A DNA stretch of 30,844 nt from Pseudobdellovibrionaceae bacterium (lineage in GTDB: Bacteria; Bdellovibrionota; Bdellovibrionia; Bdellovibrionales; Bdellovibrionaceae), in contig CANCBY010000007.1 in NCBI GenBank assembly GCA_947374445.1, positions 1-30,844 on the forward strand, written 5' to 3'. Shown in pieces: positions 6,527 to 14,789 of this stretch. The position numbers and the translations under genes are program-made. Within the stretch, counting starts at the first letter, position 1; each line of letters opens with the position of its first letter. The notes beneath the pieces were generated by a model that made no database searches, was not told where the DNA came from, and worked only from the letters and a program-made list of their open reading frames with translations.

Positions 6527-8524
6527 CTAAGGCGCACAGCCGGCACTGGTTTCACACAAGCTATAAAGCTTGCTATAGCCTGCGGCATTGTACATAACTA
6601 GTCCAAGCCGCTTTCCATAAACGACCGGCTCGACTGTGTTCGTCCAGTCAAAGTCACTGTTACCACTACTGCGAATGTCGATTACTTTATAAAGTTTACC
6701 GCTATAGTCATCATACGAAAAAAGTTTAGCTGAGCCAGAGCCGTCAACATTAGCTCTGAAATAAAGACGGTTATTGTAAGTAGTCATGTACGGTGTGTAA
6801 ATCGTGATCGGGTTGGTTGTTCCTTTTAATGCAAAGTCGGTGTTTGCTACCCCGCCAGACAGATCGGTAATTTGAGAGAGGCCGCCAGAGCCTATATCGT
6901 CATATGAAAAAAGTTTGGCCTTTCCGGAACTATTCAAAGCAACAAAGAAAAGTTTGTTGTTATAAATTTTAAAATAGCTCGGATCGTCTGGGGCGGAACT
7001 TCCGGCAATATTTGTAATCACGGTCGTTGTGTTGAGAGAAGGGTCGTACCTCATCAGCTTGGCGTACCCAGCCTTCATGCCAACGAAAAATATTTTACCA
7101 TTGTACAAAATAGGCGGTTCAACTCCAACGGTGCTTGCGCCACTGTACACGCTGGCAGTCGAAACCTTTGTAATTGTTCCGGGGGCAGAGGGAGACCATC
7201 TCAAAAAAGAGTTGCCGGCATAAAAGTAAAGAATCCCTGCTCCACCATCGACAAAACTGCTTGGATCATCACAAGTTCCACTATTGATATCGGAGACTTG
7301 AACCGTTTGCGTACCATCATACCAATGCACTTTGCAGTGGCCCAGAGAGGTAAGGCCACGGTAGACTGGCTTGCCTTCAAAAACTGACATTGTATCTGGA
7401 AGAAATCCAAATATGTCACCTCCCGTAGGGTTGCTATTACTCACTTGAATTAAAGTTTCAGCGGGGCTGCTATATTCAAAAAGTTTATATTGATAGCTCG
7501 GATTATTTAAAAAAACATAGAGCTTATTGTTTGCTTGCACATAATTTTTGAAAACATCTGTCGTAAAAAAGTCGTTATCGCCTGTATGAACATTAGAAAT
7601 TTGCGAGAGAACTTCGGTTGAGTCGTTCCACGAAAAAAGCTTCATATTTCCGCCAGCTGTGCTGTTGGCAAAAAACATAAGTTTATTATTGTAGGCGACT
7701 GGTAAACGCGCGCTATCACTTGTGCCATTAATGTTGGTCATTGCTGCAAAGCTTTTGCTGTCACCATCATATCTGTAGATGCTTGTACCAAGAGCGAAAA
7801 GACGATTATTGATGGTGCTTAAGGCATTAAACGAATCATTGGCTCCGGCTGAAGTATCGCTAACCTGTCGGAGTGCAAAATCGACTACATTGAGTTGATT
7901 GCTACTCAATCCTGCGGATGGGTATTTTGCATCATAGGCGTAGAGCTGTAGCTTGCCGCCAGCGGCGGTCATGCTAGTAATATCTGAAGTTCGTAAAATA
8001 AAACTCGTTAAATCGCAGGTTAAGAAAGAGAGTGGCGTAAGAATGTTACACCTCGGATCAGCGCCGAGCGGCCATGTTATGCTGACATTGATTGTGTAGC
8101 TTGTACTAGCCATTGCATCTACTGCGAGAATTCCACCTCCAGCTGCTGAGGAGCCAGATCCTGACGACGAGACGCCCGAGCCCGAAGAAGTATTTCCCCA
8201 AACTATATTGCTAGCATTGGTGGTAGCTGTGAGAGCAGGAAGACCTGCACTTTGCGAGGGAATAGCTGGGCTTTGACCAACGCTCGATAAGAGCGATGAT
8301 GCCACCAAAACTTCACTCGATGAGATTTGCACCAGCGAGGGAGATAGGCTGCCCTTACCATCCCCTAAAGATTGCCCAAGCATGTCGCTGACCGAGCCTG
8401 AAAAAGAGCAACCCAAGGTTGAAAAAAACAGACTTAAAGTGATTAGGCCCCTGATAATAGAAATAGTCAAAGCATCGACTTGGGTTGCGCGAATATTTTT
8501 GCCTGTTCGTAGGAGCGGTCGCAT
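6527..8524 (-). CDS. large repeat lipoprotein, probable beta-propeller
   Basis: A 665-residue predicted lipoprotein. A basic N-terminus and hydrophobic stretch (IIRGLITLSLFFSTLG) lead to Cys39 in a TLGC lipobox. A serine/glycine linker (about residues 112-131) follows. From about residue 195 to the end, eight or nine units of some 45-65 residues recur with the pattern YNNKLFF...KLFSYDD...LSQITDxxxG, the aromatic-glycine-aspartate rhythm of bladed beta-propellers of the ELWxxDGT type. It also has cysteines at 159 and 169. A surface or periplasmic binding role is likely but the ligand is unknown. The start ATG 8524 has no clear Shine-Dalgarno sequence; the long n-region suggests that a later start (TTG, about 20 codons in) is possible. 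The adjacent gene is a divergent glycosyltransferase gene. Confidence 0.75.
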   Translation of the reverse strand: MRPLLRTGKNIRATQVDALTISIIRGLITLSLFFSTLGCSFSGSVSDMLGQSLGDGKGSLSPSLVQISSSEVLVASSLLSSVGQSPAIPSQSAGLPALTATTNASNIVWGNTSSGSGVSSSGSGSSAAGGGILAVDAMASTSYTINVSITWPLGADPRCNILTPLSFLTCDLTSFILRTSDITSMTAAGGKLQLYAYDAKYPSAGLSSNQLNVVDFALRQVSDTSAGANDSFNALSTINNRLFALGTSIYRYDGDSKSFAAMTNINGTSDSARLPVAYNNKLMFFANSTAGGNMKLFSWNDSTEVLSQISNVHTGDNDFFTTDVFKNYVQANNKLYVFLNNPSYQYKLFEYSSPAETLIQVSNSNPTGGDIFGFLPDTMSVFEGKPVYRGLTSLGHCKVHWYDGTQTVQVSDINSGTCDDPSSFVDGGAGILYFYAGNSFLRWSPSAPGTITKVSTASVYSGASTVGVEPPILYNGKIFFVGMKAGYAKLMRYDPSLNTTTVITNIAGSSAPDDPSYFKIYNNKLFFVALNSSGKAKLFSYDDIGSGGLSQITDLSGGVANTDFALKGTTNPITIYTPYMTTYNNRLYFRANVDGSGSAKLFSYDDYSGKLYKVIDIRSSGNSDFDWTNTVEPVVYGKRLGLVMYNAAGYSKLYSLCETSAGCAP

Positions 8525-8625
8525 CCTGGACTTATCGGATCAAGAAACGACGATCTTGAGATGTAAATTAGTAAAAAATGAAGAACAATTTGTCGTCCCA
8601 TTCTGAAACATTGTAAGCTTTCCAA

Positions 8626-10107
8626 ATGCGCTCCTATCGCTTGAAAAACTCCATAGATAAAAAGACTTTACAAAGAAGGCTAAAAAAAGCTTTTTTAAGT
8701 AATTCAGAAAGAATTATCGCCGAAGATTTTCAAGGGTTTCCGCCAACCGATTTAACTGAAAATACGTTCACCTGGGCTTGGGAGGGGGGAATAAATAGCG
8801 TTCCGCCCGATGGTTGGGATGAGTACCACCTATTACTGACCGCCCCAATTCAACTATCGTTGATTCAAAACAGCCCTCTATTTAAGAGCGTTGTTGTGTG
8901 TCCGCAAAAATTTTCGGAAGGCAAACATTGGATTCATGCACTAAAAAATTATTTTTTGAATCACCCTATGGAAAATGTATTTTTTCAATTCGAACCGTGG
9001 ACAATCGACCGGCCTCATAACTTGACGGCGGCAGAAGTTGCACAATTTTTATACATGCTTAAGTTTAATTTTCCGATGTTAAGCCCTGATTTGCGCCCCG
9101 GCCTCGAGCGGGTTGATTTTCGAATTCCGGATGATTTCGAGCTTGAAGCTCTTGATGTGGCTGAGCAAATACGCGGAATTCAAAATTCATCGCCAGAAAT
9201 TTCAATCATTATACCGACGTACAACAATAAATATTTTTTGCACGCAGCTCTTTTTCATCTTGGCCAGCAGTCTGTCAATCATTCAAGATACGAAATTATC
9301 ATTGTCGATGATGGCGGCAATGATGCAACTTGGGATTATCTCGAAAAATTTGGCCTGCCTGAAAACACACAAATTCGCTACCTGTATTGGCCAAGGCCTA
9401 AAGCAAGGACTCGGGGAGATAGTTTTTTTAGGGCAGGTCTCTGCCGAAACTTGGGAGTAAGACACGCAAGAGCTGAAACACTTGTTTTTGTGGATTCAGA
9501 TATTGTTGTGCCATCTAATTTTGTACAAACCATAATTGATGAAATGAAAAGTGCTGACGTATTGCAGTTTCCTCGAATGCATATAAAGCAAGAGAAGAGC
9601 AGCGGGCATGTTCGTCTTGAAAACATAAAAACATCAGATTTATACATTGAAGAAGCGAGCTATTGGGGACCTTTTTTTGAAACTAAAAACTGGATGTCCT
9701 TGAAGTTCTTTTGGAAATACACATGCACTTATGGTTTGGCGATCAAAAAGCACACATTTTTTGAAGTAGGTGGATTTAATAGAACCTATGTCTCGTATGG
9801 CTTTGAAGACACAGAGCTCGGGTACAGAATGGCAAAAAATAAAAAAATATTTAAGCTCGCACGGCTAAACCTCTATCATCTAACAGCCTACTCTTCATCT
9901 GAGTATCAGTCGTCTAGGCTAAAGCGTCGTCGTCTTTTGGGCAAAACAGCAAAGCAGTTTTTTTTAAACACTTTGGATTTAGAAGTTTATCAAAATCTTC
10001 GAGGGTTTATGGGAGGCGAGAATGCAATTTATTATCGTATTAAAAAAGCTCTCGGTTCTCTAAGTAAAAACAAATCTTCTGATGAAAAATTATTAACGCA
10101 CCCTTGA
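8626..10107 (+). CDS. family 2 glycosyltransferase, two-part
   Basis: A 493-residue protein with a GT-A type glycosyltransferase core from about residue 190 to 410. ISIIIPTYN starts it; Asp228-Asp229 (IIIVDDGG) should contact the nucleotide; DSD (290-292, VFVDSDIVVP) is the metal-binding motif. Further on, GGFNRTYVSYGFEDTELGYRM contains the ED catalytic-base region typical of family 2/galactosyltransferase C-domains. The first 190 residues do not look like a known domain and may bind the acceptor. No transmembrane helix is obvious. Its 3' end overlaps the end of the convergent gene by 68 bases. The ATG at 8626 has no Shine-Dalgarno sequence. The substrate is unknown; the neighbours suggest a surface polysaccharide or glycoprotein. 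Confidence 0.85.
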   Translation: MRSYRLKNSIDKKTLQRRLKKAFLSNSERIIAEDFQGFPPTDLTENTFTWAWEGGINSVPPDGWDEYHLLLTAPIQLSLIQNSPLFKSVVVCPQKFSEGKHWIHALKNYFLNHPMENVFFQFEPWTIDRPHNLTAAEVAQFLYMLKFNFPMLSPDLRPGLERVDFRIPDDFELEALDVAEQIRGIQNSSPEISIIIPTYNNKYFLHAALFHLGQQSVNHSRYEIIIVDDGGNDATWDYLEKFGLPENTQIRYLYWPRPKARTRGDSFFRAGLCRNLGVRHARAETLVFVDSDIVVPSNFVQTIIDEMKSADVLQFPRMHIKQEKSSGHVRLENIKTSDLYIEEASYWGPFFETKNWMSLKFFWKYTCTYGLAIKKHTFFEVGGFNRTYVSYGFEDTELGYRMAKNKKIFKLARLNLYHLTAYSSSEYQSSRLKRRRLLGKTAKQFFLNTLDLEVYQNLRGFMGGENAIYYRIKKALGSLSKNKSSDEKLLTHP

Positions 10108-10933
10108 TGTATCCTATTAATCTAAAGTTTTTACGGAAATAATTTTTGATATATCCGGCAGGATCAAAACAAAAAGAGTAAAAATAAAAATATGAGTTTT
10201 TATAAAGGGTTGTATCGATCCAGTGAGGCGGAGGCAAAGCTATAGTTTTTGCCAGGCGCCGATGTGTAGACCCTTGTTTAAAAGCCTTTCGAGCAAAGCT
10301 ACTTAGAGTTAAGCCAGGGGAGTGTAAAATGGAGCAATTGATAAGTCTAAATTGATACCCCAAAGATCCTAGGCGCCAAAAGTACTCCGTCTCAGAGCCA
10401 CCGTAGCTAATTGTTGGATCAAAAGTTGGAATACTTTCGCTATTTTTAATTGAAAAATGGCCACCGAGTAAAACTTGGCAAGAGCCTGGAACTGAGAGAG
10501 CATTCATTTTAAGCCATCGATATTGGATGATGTCGTAAGCCTCATCGATGCGATTTTTACTTATGCTGCTATAAAAACCACCCACAGCAAAAACATCACT
10601 ATATAGATCGTGCTCATTTTTATGTTTTACGAACAGCAGAGGGTCGTCAACTTTACAATCGTCATCCAGAAAAAAAATAAACTCTCCTCTAGCGCGAGAC
10701 ATTCCGAGGTTTCTTGCGTTATTTACTCCGGCGGCCGAGTAACAAAATTCAATATGCAGGTTTGGAAATTTATTCTTCCAGTCTAAAATTTTTTTTTGTG
10801 GAGGATTTTGAACGATAATAATTTGAATATTTTTAGTTTCAGTTGCTTCAATTGAGCTGATCAATTCAAAGAGACTTGATGATGCGGTTACTGTTGGGAT
10901 GACGATCGAAAATTCGAAATGGTAATTCATCAT
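10040..10933 (-). CDS. family 2 glycosyltransferase
   Basis: A 297-residue GT-A glycosyltransferase. FSIVIPTVTASS starts the fold. The metal-binding triad is Asp90-Asp92 (FFLDDDCKVDDP), preceded by GVNNARNLGMSRARGEF, a hallmark helix of family 2. GGSETEYFWRLGSLGYQF fits the acceptor/catalytic-base region (SETEYFWR in place of the commoner ED-L). The C-terminus is aromatic and basic (SYFYFYSFCFDPAGYIKNYFRKNF). Translation is probably coupled to the upstream gene: ATG 10933 overlaps the preceding stop as ATGA (10933-10930). The last 68 bases overlap the convergent plus-strand glycosyltransferase gene. Sugar specificity cannot be read from the sequence. Confidence 0.85.
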   Translation of the reverse strand: MMNYHFEFSIVIPTVTASSSLFELISSIEATETKNIQIIIVQNPPQKKILDWKNKFPNLHIEFCYSAAGVNNARNLGMSRARGEFIFFLDDDCKVDDPLLFVKHKNEHDLYSDVFAVGGFYSSISKNRIDEAYDIIQYRWLKMNALSVPGSCQVLLGGHFSIKNSESIPTFDPTISYGGSETEYFWRLGSLGYQFRLINCSILHSPGLTLSSFARKAFKQGSTHRRLAKTIALPPPHWIDTTLYKNSYFYFYSFCFDPAGYIKNYFRKNFRLIGYIKGALIIFHQKICFYLENRELF

Positions 10934-11859
10934 TTTTTAACACGAGTGAATTTTTGAAATTGATATTCAAGAAACCAATATACTTTTAGAAATGGCCAAC
11001 GAATTATTCTAAAAACAAAATTTAAAATTTTGAATAAAAATTGAATAGATTGTAAAATAAATCGAACTATTTTTAAAAACAAAGACCAAAAACTCAAAAG
11101 CAAAAAATTTAAAGCCGAAAAAAGTCGCTTTAATCTATAAGATATAAAGTAGTCAGCTAAAGATTCTGAAAATGAAATAAAATGCCCTAAACACCAGCGA
11201 TCCAGAGCGCGCAAAGTTCGAATCAAATATTTAGAGGAATTTGAAACTTCATTTGCCCAATATTCAGAATCGATATTGGTATAAAACGAGTCTCTATTTT
11301 GAGAGATATTTAGTCTTAACAGGTCAACAGAGGGATGAAGTGCTTTTATTGACCTAAGAACATCGTGCTCGCGTAAAAAGGGACTTAGATGGTTTTGAGA
11401 TGGTAAAAAACAAACTACAACTCTGTGCTCATTTTTATGCTTTGCGATTTCTGGCAAATCCAAAAAATCTTTCCATGAAAAAACATAGCTAGGTGCTACA
11501 ACAATCCTATTTCCAACATTTTTCAAAAGCATATTTTCTAAGTCTAGAAGCTCTGTTTTATTGAGTTGTCTAAAAATCCAAAAATCAAAATATGCTGCTG
11601 AATCGCTTCCAAATAGGTTTTCAATTTTTGGATTAGAGCTAATAAGAGCAGTCCACTCTTCAGGAAAGCCAACACTAAATCTTGGCGGTTGATGTGGAAC
11701 TGTGCTTTCCTGCCAGAGCCATGCAGAAGAAAAAATAAGCTCATTCGGCACATGCTTGGCATGACCCAAGCCAATTTCGGAAAAAGGTGACAACCTATGG
11801 GTCAAGGGACCTGCGGAGATAAAATACGAGTGTTTTTTTTTGCTATCACCTAGGTTCAT
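10930..11859 (-). CDS. unrecognised protein with heptad-like aromatic/basic tail
   Basis: A 309-residue protein that I do not recognise. Residues 1-240 are globular with alpha/beta patches (NRIVVAPSYVFSW, HRVVVCFLPSQNH). Residues 246-308 are very unusual: hydrophobic and aromatic, with a lysine or arginine roughly every seven residues (FLKIVR, FLFKILN, FVFRIIR, FLKVYW), the pattern of a long amphipathic helix suited to lying on a membrane surface. It has no signal peptide. The start is ATG 11859. Its stop overlaps the next gene's start by four bases (ATGA), so it is coupled to a family 2 glycosyltransferase. The SGNH-like reading (SXE..DV.RSIKALHPSVDLLRLN) is only a guess. It probably serves the same glycan pathway. 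Confidence 0.6.
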   Translation of the reverse strand: MNLGDSKKKHSYFISAGPLTHRLSPFSEIGLGHAKHVPNELIFSSAWLWQESTVPHQPPRFSVGFPEEWTALISSNPKIENLFGSDSAAYFDFWIFRQLNKTELLDLENMLLKNVGNRIVVAPSYVFSWKDFLDLPEIAKHKNEHRVVVCFLPSQNHLSPFLREHDVLRSIKALHPSVDLLRLNISQNRDSFYTNIDSEYWANEVSNSSKYLIRTLRALDRWCLGHFISFSESLADYFISYRLKRLFSALNFLLLSFWSLFLKIVRFILQSIQFLFKILNFVFRIIRWPFLKVYWFLEYQFQKFTRVKK

Positions 11860-11909
11860 TTAAATCCTGTCGAGCGAGTGCGAATTTATGAATAGTAATA
11901 TGATAATTT

Positions 11910-11976
11910 CGAATAGACAAATTACAAAACGACATTGCGCTCGGATAGAAGTTCTGCGAGTTTGTCTTATTATTCG
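11910..11976. repeat. interrupted inverted repeat in divergent gap
   Basis: CGAATAGACAAA (11910-11921) is complementary to TTTGTC...ATTCG (11961-11975), with a four-base insertion in the second arm. It spans the divergent gap between the 309-aa gene and guaD and could be an operator or stem. The remaining gap holds no ORF and no purine-riboswitch motif. Confidence 0.3.
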
Positions 11977-11984
11977 AGGATAGC

Positions 11985-12452
11985 ATGAATCAAAAATTTA
12001 TGGCACGAGCCATTGAAATTGCCACAAAAAATGTTGAGCTGGGCGCAGGCGGTCCGTTTGGTGCCGTCGTTGTTCGTGATGGAGAAATCATTGGCGAAGG
12101 CTGCAATAGCGTTACATCGAACAACGATCCTACAGCACATGCTGAAGTTCAGGCAATTCGAGAGGCTTGCCGTGGTCTTTCGACCTTTGATTTGTCTGGT
12201 GCCGAAATTTATACAAGCTGTGAGCCTTGTCCTATGTGCTTATCTGCTATTTATTGGGCGAGACTGTCAAAAATTTATTTCGCAAATACAAAAAAAGATG
12301 CTGCAGATATTGAGTTTGACGATGACTTTATTTATCAAGAAATTCCTAAAAATATCCAAGATCGCTCAATACCCATGATTCAGATGATGAGGTCATCGGC
12401 TTTGTCTACGTTTGAATTGTGGCAAAAAAAATCCGATAAAATAAAGTATTAG
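11985..12452 (+). CDS. guaD: guanine deaminase (CMP/dCMP deaminase fold)
   Basis: Deaminates guanine to xanthine, a purine-salvage and breakdown step. The 155-residue protein matches, from memory, the small bacterial guanine deaminase of Bacillus type, not the large amidohydrolase type: GGPFGAVVVRDG, NDPTAHAEVQAIR, SCEPCPMCLSAIYWAR and FDDDFIYQEI. Zinc ligands are His52, Cys82 and Cys85; Glu54 is the proton shuttle. The C-terminal segment (SALSTFELWQ) and the DDDFIY patch separate it from tRNA adenosine deaminase (TadA). GAGG lies 5 bases before ATG 11985. Its stop codon TAG abuts the stop codon of the convergent pgeF with no base between. Guanine breakdown would suit an organism that recycles nucleotides from other cells. 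Confidence 0.9.
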   Translation: MNQKFMARAIEIATKNVELGAGGPFGAVVVRDGEIIGEGCNSVTSNNDPTAHAEVQAIREACRGLSTFDLSGAEIYTSCEPCPMCLSAIYWARLSKIYFANTKKDAADIEFDDDFIYQEIPKNIQDRSIPMIQMMRSSALSTFELWQKKSDKIKY

Positions 12453-13154
12453 CTAAATATTGGTTTCGTTTAAGGCAACAAAACTGTTCTGTCTTCCGGC
12501 ATTGACGTTATCTCGTCGATAAGAGCAGTAAGTTTGATTTGTCATTGTATCGATTTTGTCGCCAAAAATATTTAAAGGCAAACATCCAAAATCGATAATC
12601 TGTCGTCTGATAGTCAAGTTTAGATCGATCCGTGATTTTCCGTTCAAAAGATCGGTGTAACAATCAGAATTATCTTTAATGGTGCTAAGAATTTTTTCTC
12701 CAAACTCATTTTCGACTTCAAAAGAATGTTTTTGTATGTGTGGCCCAATAAAAAAAATAAGATCTTTCGGCACGGACCCGTTAACAAGAGTTAGCTGCTG
12801 TAAAGTTTTTTTTAAAACCTCTGAAGCAACACCTCTCCATCCAGCATGAATTCCCGCACAAGAACCATTTTTCGGATCGACAACAAAAATAGGAATACAA
12901 TCGGCCGTCTTTATAACCAGAGCGAGATTTTTGTATTTTGTAAAATGTCCATCGGCTTCAGGCAGAGGCTCTAGCGAAGGCCCATGGGACTCGACCGCAT
13001 TGTTTCCATGAACCTGCTTTATTTGAGAAAAATTGATTTTCGAAAACTCCGATTGAAGTGCTTCGACTTTAGAATTCTTGTTGCCAAAAAAAATCAAGAA
13101 TTTGCCCATACTCCAAAGTTGTCCATCGGCGCGATTTTGGAGTTTCAGTGTCAT
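12453..13154 (-). CDS. pgeF: peptidoglycan editing factor PgeF (YfiH/laccase domain)
   Basis: Cytosolic YfiH-family enzyme that removes wrongly incorporated amino acids from UDP-MurNAc intermediates; it was earlier named multicopper polyphenol oxidase. At 233 residues, it has the three zinc-site residues: His49 (QVHG), Cys86 (TADCIPI) and His103 (IHAGWRG). The TYCSYRRDNVNAGRQ near the C-terminus is also characteristic. It is separated from rluD by a single base; that order (rluD then yfiH) is common in proteobacteria and suggests a shared transcript. It is the last gene of the long minus run. Its stop abuts the stop of guaD, and no terminator hairpin is seen, so readthrough into guaD antisense is possible. 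Confidence 0.93.
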   Translation of the reverse strand: MTLKLQNRADGQLWSMGKFLIFFGNKNSKVEALQSEFSKINFSQIKQVHGNNAVESHGPSLEPLPEADGHFTKYKNLALVIKTADCIPIFVVDPKNGSCAGIHAGWRGVASEVLKKTLQQLTLVNGSVPKDLIFFIGPHIQKHSFEVENEFGEKILSTIKDNSDCYTDLLNGKSRIDLNLTIRRQIIDFGCLPLNIFGDKIDTMTNQTYCSYRRDNVNAGRQNSFVALNETNI

Positions 13155-13155
13155 G

Positions 13156-14163
13156 TTATTTTATGAGTTCCATTTTCTTTAGGAGTTCTTTGAGGTCAGA
13201 AGGCCAGTCCACGCTAAAAAAGAGATCTGTATTATTTTTAGGATGTTTAAATCCAAGTTCGGCCGCATGAAGAGCAAATCGTGGAAACTGCTCAACCAAG
13301 GCCTTAATCTTAATTCCTAAATTTTTTGTTTTTTTATCTGCACCATAATTATCATCTGCAATGATCGGGCAACCCATTTCTGAAAGATGCACTCGGATTT
13401 GATGAGTTCTTCCGGTTTCTAGTTTAAGTTCTAAATAGGAAATACCAGATGGCAAACTTAAGATTGTTTTATAATTTGTGACCGCCCACTTGCCGTAATC
13501 AGGAGCATCTTCGGTGTTGATAATAATTTTATTTCTAAAATCTCTAACCGACGCAAAGCGCTTTCTCTCGTTGGGGCTCCTTGCGAGGCAGCTTTCGATT
13601 TTTCCAGACTGCTTGGGGGGAACGCCAACGGTGGCCGCATAATATTTTCTATGAATTGTTCTGGATTTGAATTGCAGAGAAAGATTTTCGTGAGATTCAT
13701 TGTTTTTTGCTACAACAAGCAGTCCGCTCGTATCTTTATCTAAACGGTGGACGATGCCTGGCCGCTCTTCACCAAACCGCATAGATAAATCTTTAGTGTG
13801 ATTTAATAGGGCGTTGACCAAGGTGTCTTGGGCGTGGCCTGCCGCTGGATGAACAACAAGTCCTGCGGGCTTATTTATCACAAGAATATCATCGTCTTCA
13901 TATTTGATGTCGAGTTGTAACTGTAGGGGAGTTAGTTCAGATGATTTTTTCTCTGGAAACCAAATTTCTATTATATCATGAGCCTGAATCGATTGAGAAT
14001 TTTTGGGAACTTTTCCATTGATTCGTACGCGTTGATTTTCTAGAAGCCAACTTGCTTTGGAGCGAGTTCCAACCTCAGAAAGCAATCCAAGCGCTTTGTC
14101 AGCCCGAAGACCAACAAGCTCTTCTCCAAACTGCATAAGGCGGAACAAGTTATTTTCGCTCAA
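13156..14163 (-). CDS. rluD: RluD-type 23S rRNA pseudouridine synthase
   Basis: Makes pseudouridines in helix 69 of 23S rRNA (RluD family). The 335-residue protein has an N-terminal S4 RNA-binding domain (about residues 15-70, LRADKALGLLSE...RVRINGKVPKNSQSI) and a RluA-type catalytic domain. The signature GIVHRLDKDTSGLLVVAKN contains the catalytic Asp142, and the ILVINKPAGLVVHP segment upstream fits. The GRTHQIRVHL motif lies near the C-terminus. It overlaps the J-like/HTH gene by 14 bases (14150-14163) and ends one base before pgeF, so the three are probably translationally linked. RluA and RluC-like paralogues look similar, but the S4 domain plus the PgeF neighbour favours RluD. Confidence 0.92.
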   Translation of the reverse strand: MSENNLFRLMQFGEELVGLRADKALGLLSEVGTRSKASWLLENQRVRINGKVPKNSQSIQAHDIIEIWFPEKKSSELTPLQLQLDIKYEDDDILVINKPAGLVVHPAAGHAQDTLVNALLNHTKDLSMRFGEERPGIVHRLDKDTSGLLVVAKNNESHENLSLQFKSRTIHRKYYAATVGVPPKQSGKIESCLARSPNERKRFASVRDFRNKIIINTEDAPDYGKWAVTNYKTILSLPSGISYLELKLETGRTHQIRVHLSEMGCPIIADDNYGADKKTKNLGIKIKALVEQFPRFALHAAELGFKHPKNNTDLFFSVDWPSDLKELLKKMELIK

Positions 14164-14779
14164 GTGCTTTTTTGTAATATTTCATGAAAGAATCACAAAC
14201 CTTTTTTTCATCGAGAGAAAGGACTCTGCATATTTGAGAAACATAACCGCGTACAAAAACAGGCGCGGGAAGAGATCCCGGCTCCAGTTTTTCAATTCCT
14301 TGTATGTAATAACCACTAATTTTTGTAGTTTCGGCAAGCGATTCAAGAGTCCAATTTTTATATTCGCGAACTTTTTTAATTTGTTCGCCATCCCAGTCCG
14401 TTCGTTCTTTGATTTCTGCTTCAAAAATGGCATTCATCTTAAACTCAGGCTTAAACAAAGGGCCTTTTTTTATTTTGTCAGTCATTGAGGCGATGGGTCT
14501 ACCAACTGAAATTGGAGCCATGCCATCCGGTTTTGAGTTAAAACTCATTTTTTCGTCGTAGTCAGTTCTCAATGATTTATTTCCTAAAACGGAAAACGCC
14601 TCCTCAATGAGGTTTAGCATGTTCCGAGCTTCTTCTTCTGAAAAAATAGTATATATGGCAGGATTATCGCCGCCGTATGTAACCTTCATTCTTTCATAGG
14701 CCTGATTGACTTCAGTCTGATGTGACTGGGGACTGACTTCTAAAATTTCGTAGTAATTGTATTTTGAATTAACATCCAT
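14150..14779 (-). CDS. degenerate J-domain-like / RodZ-type HTH fusion protein
   Basis: A 209-residue cytosolic protein with two modules. Residues 8-78 resemble a J-domain (YYEILEVSP, then a four-helix pattern ending IEEAFSVLGNKSLRTDYDEKM), but the HPD tripeptide that activates DnaK is missing: the corresponding loop reads YGGD (35-38). Residues 130-200 are a RodZ/HTH_25-like DNA-binding domain (IKKVREYKNWTLESLAETTKIS...LEPGSLPAPVFVRGYVSQICRVL), a good match to that family, but there is no transmembrane helix as in RodZ. The gene follows a MinD-like ATPase gene by 10 bases and overlaps rluD by 14. It may be a regulator or a scaffold. The missing HPD means it should not act as a chaperone cofactor. 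Confidence 0.7.
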   Translation of the reverse strand: MDVNSKYNYYEILEVSPQSHQTEVNQAYERMKVTYGGDNPAIYTIFSEEEARNMLNLIEEAFSVLGNKSLRTDYDEKMSFNSKPDGMAPISVGRPIASMTDKIKKGPLFKPEFKMNAIFEAEIKERTDWDGEQIKKVREYKNWTLESLAETTKISGYYIQGIEKLEPGSLPAPVFVRGYVSQICRVLSLDEKKVCDSFMKYYKKALERK

Positions 14780-14789
14780 GTTGGATATT

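Noticed and set aside
11860..11984. Purine riboswitch upstream of guaD
   Set aside because: The conserved loop bases of the purine aptamer are not visible; only a loose inverted repeat is present.
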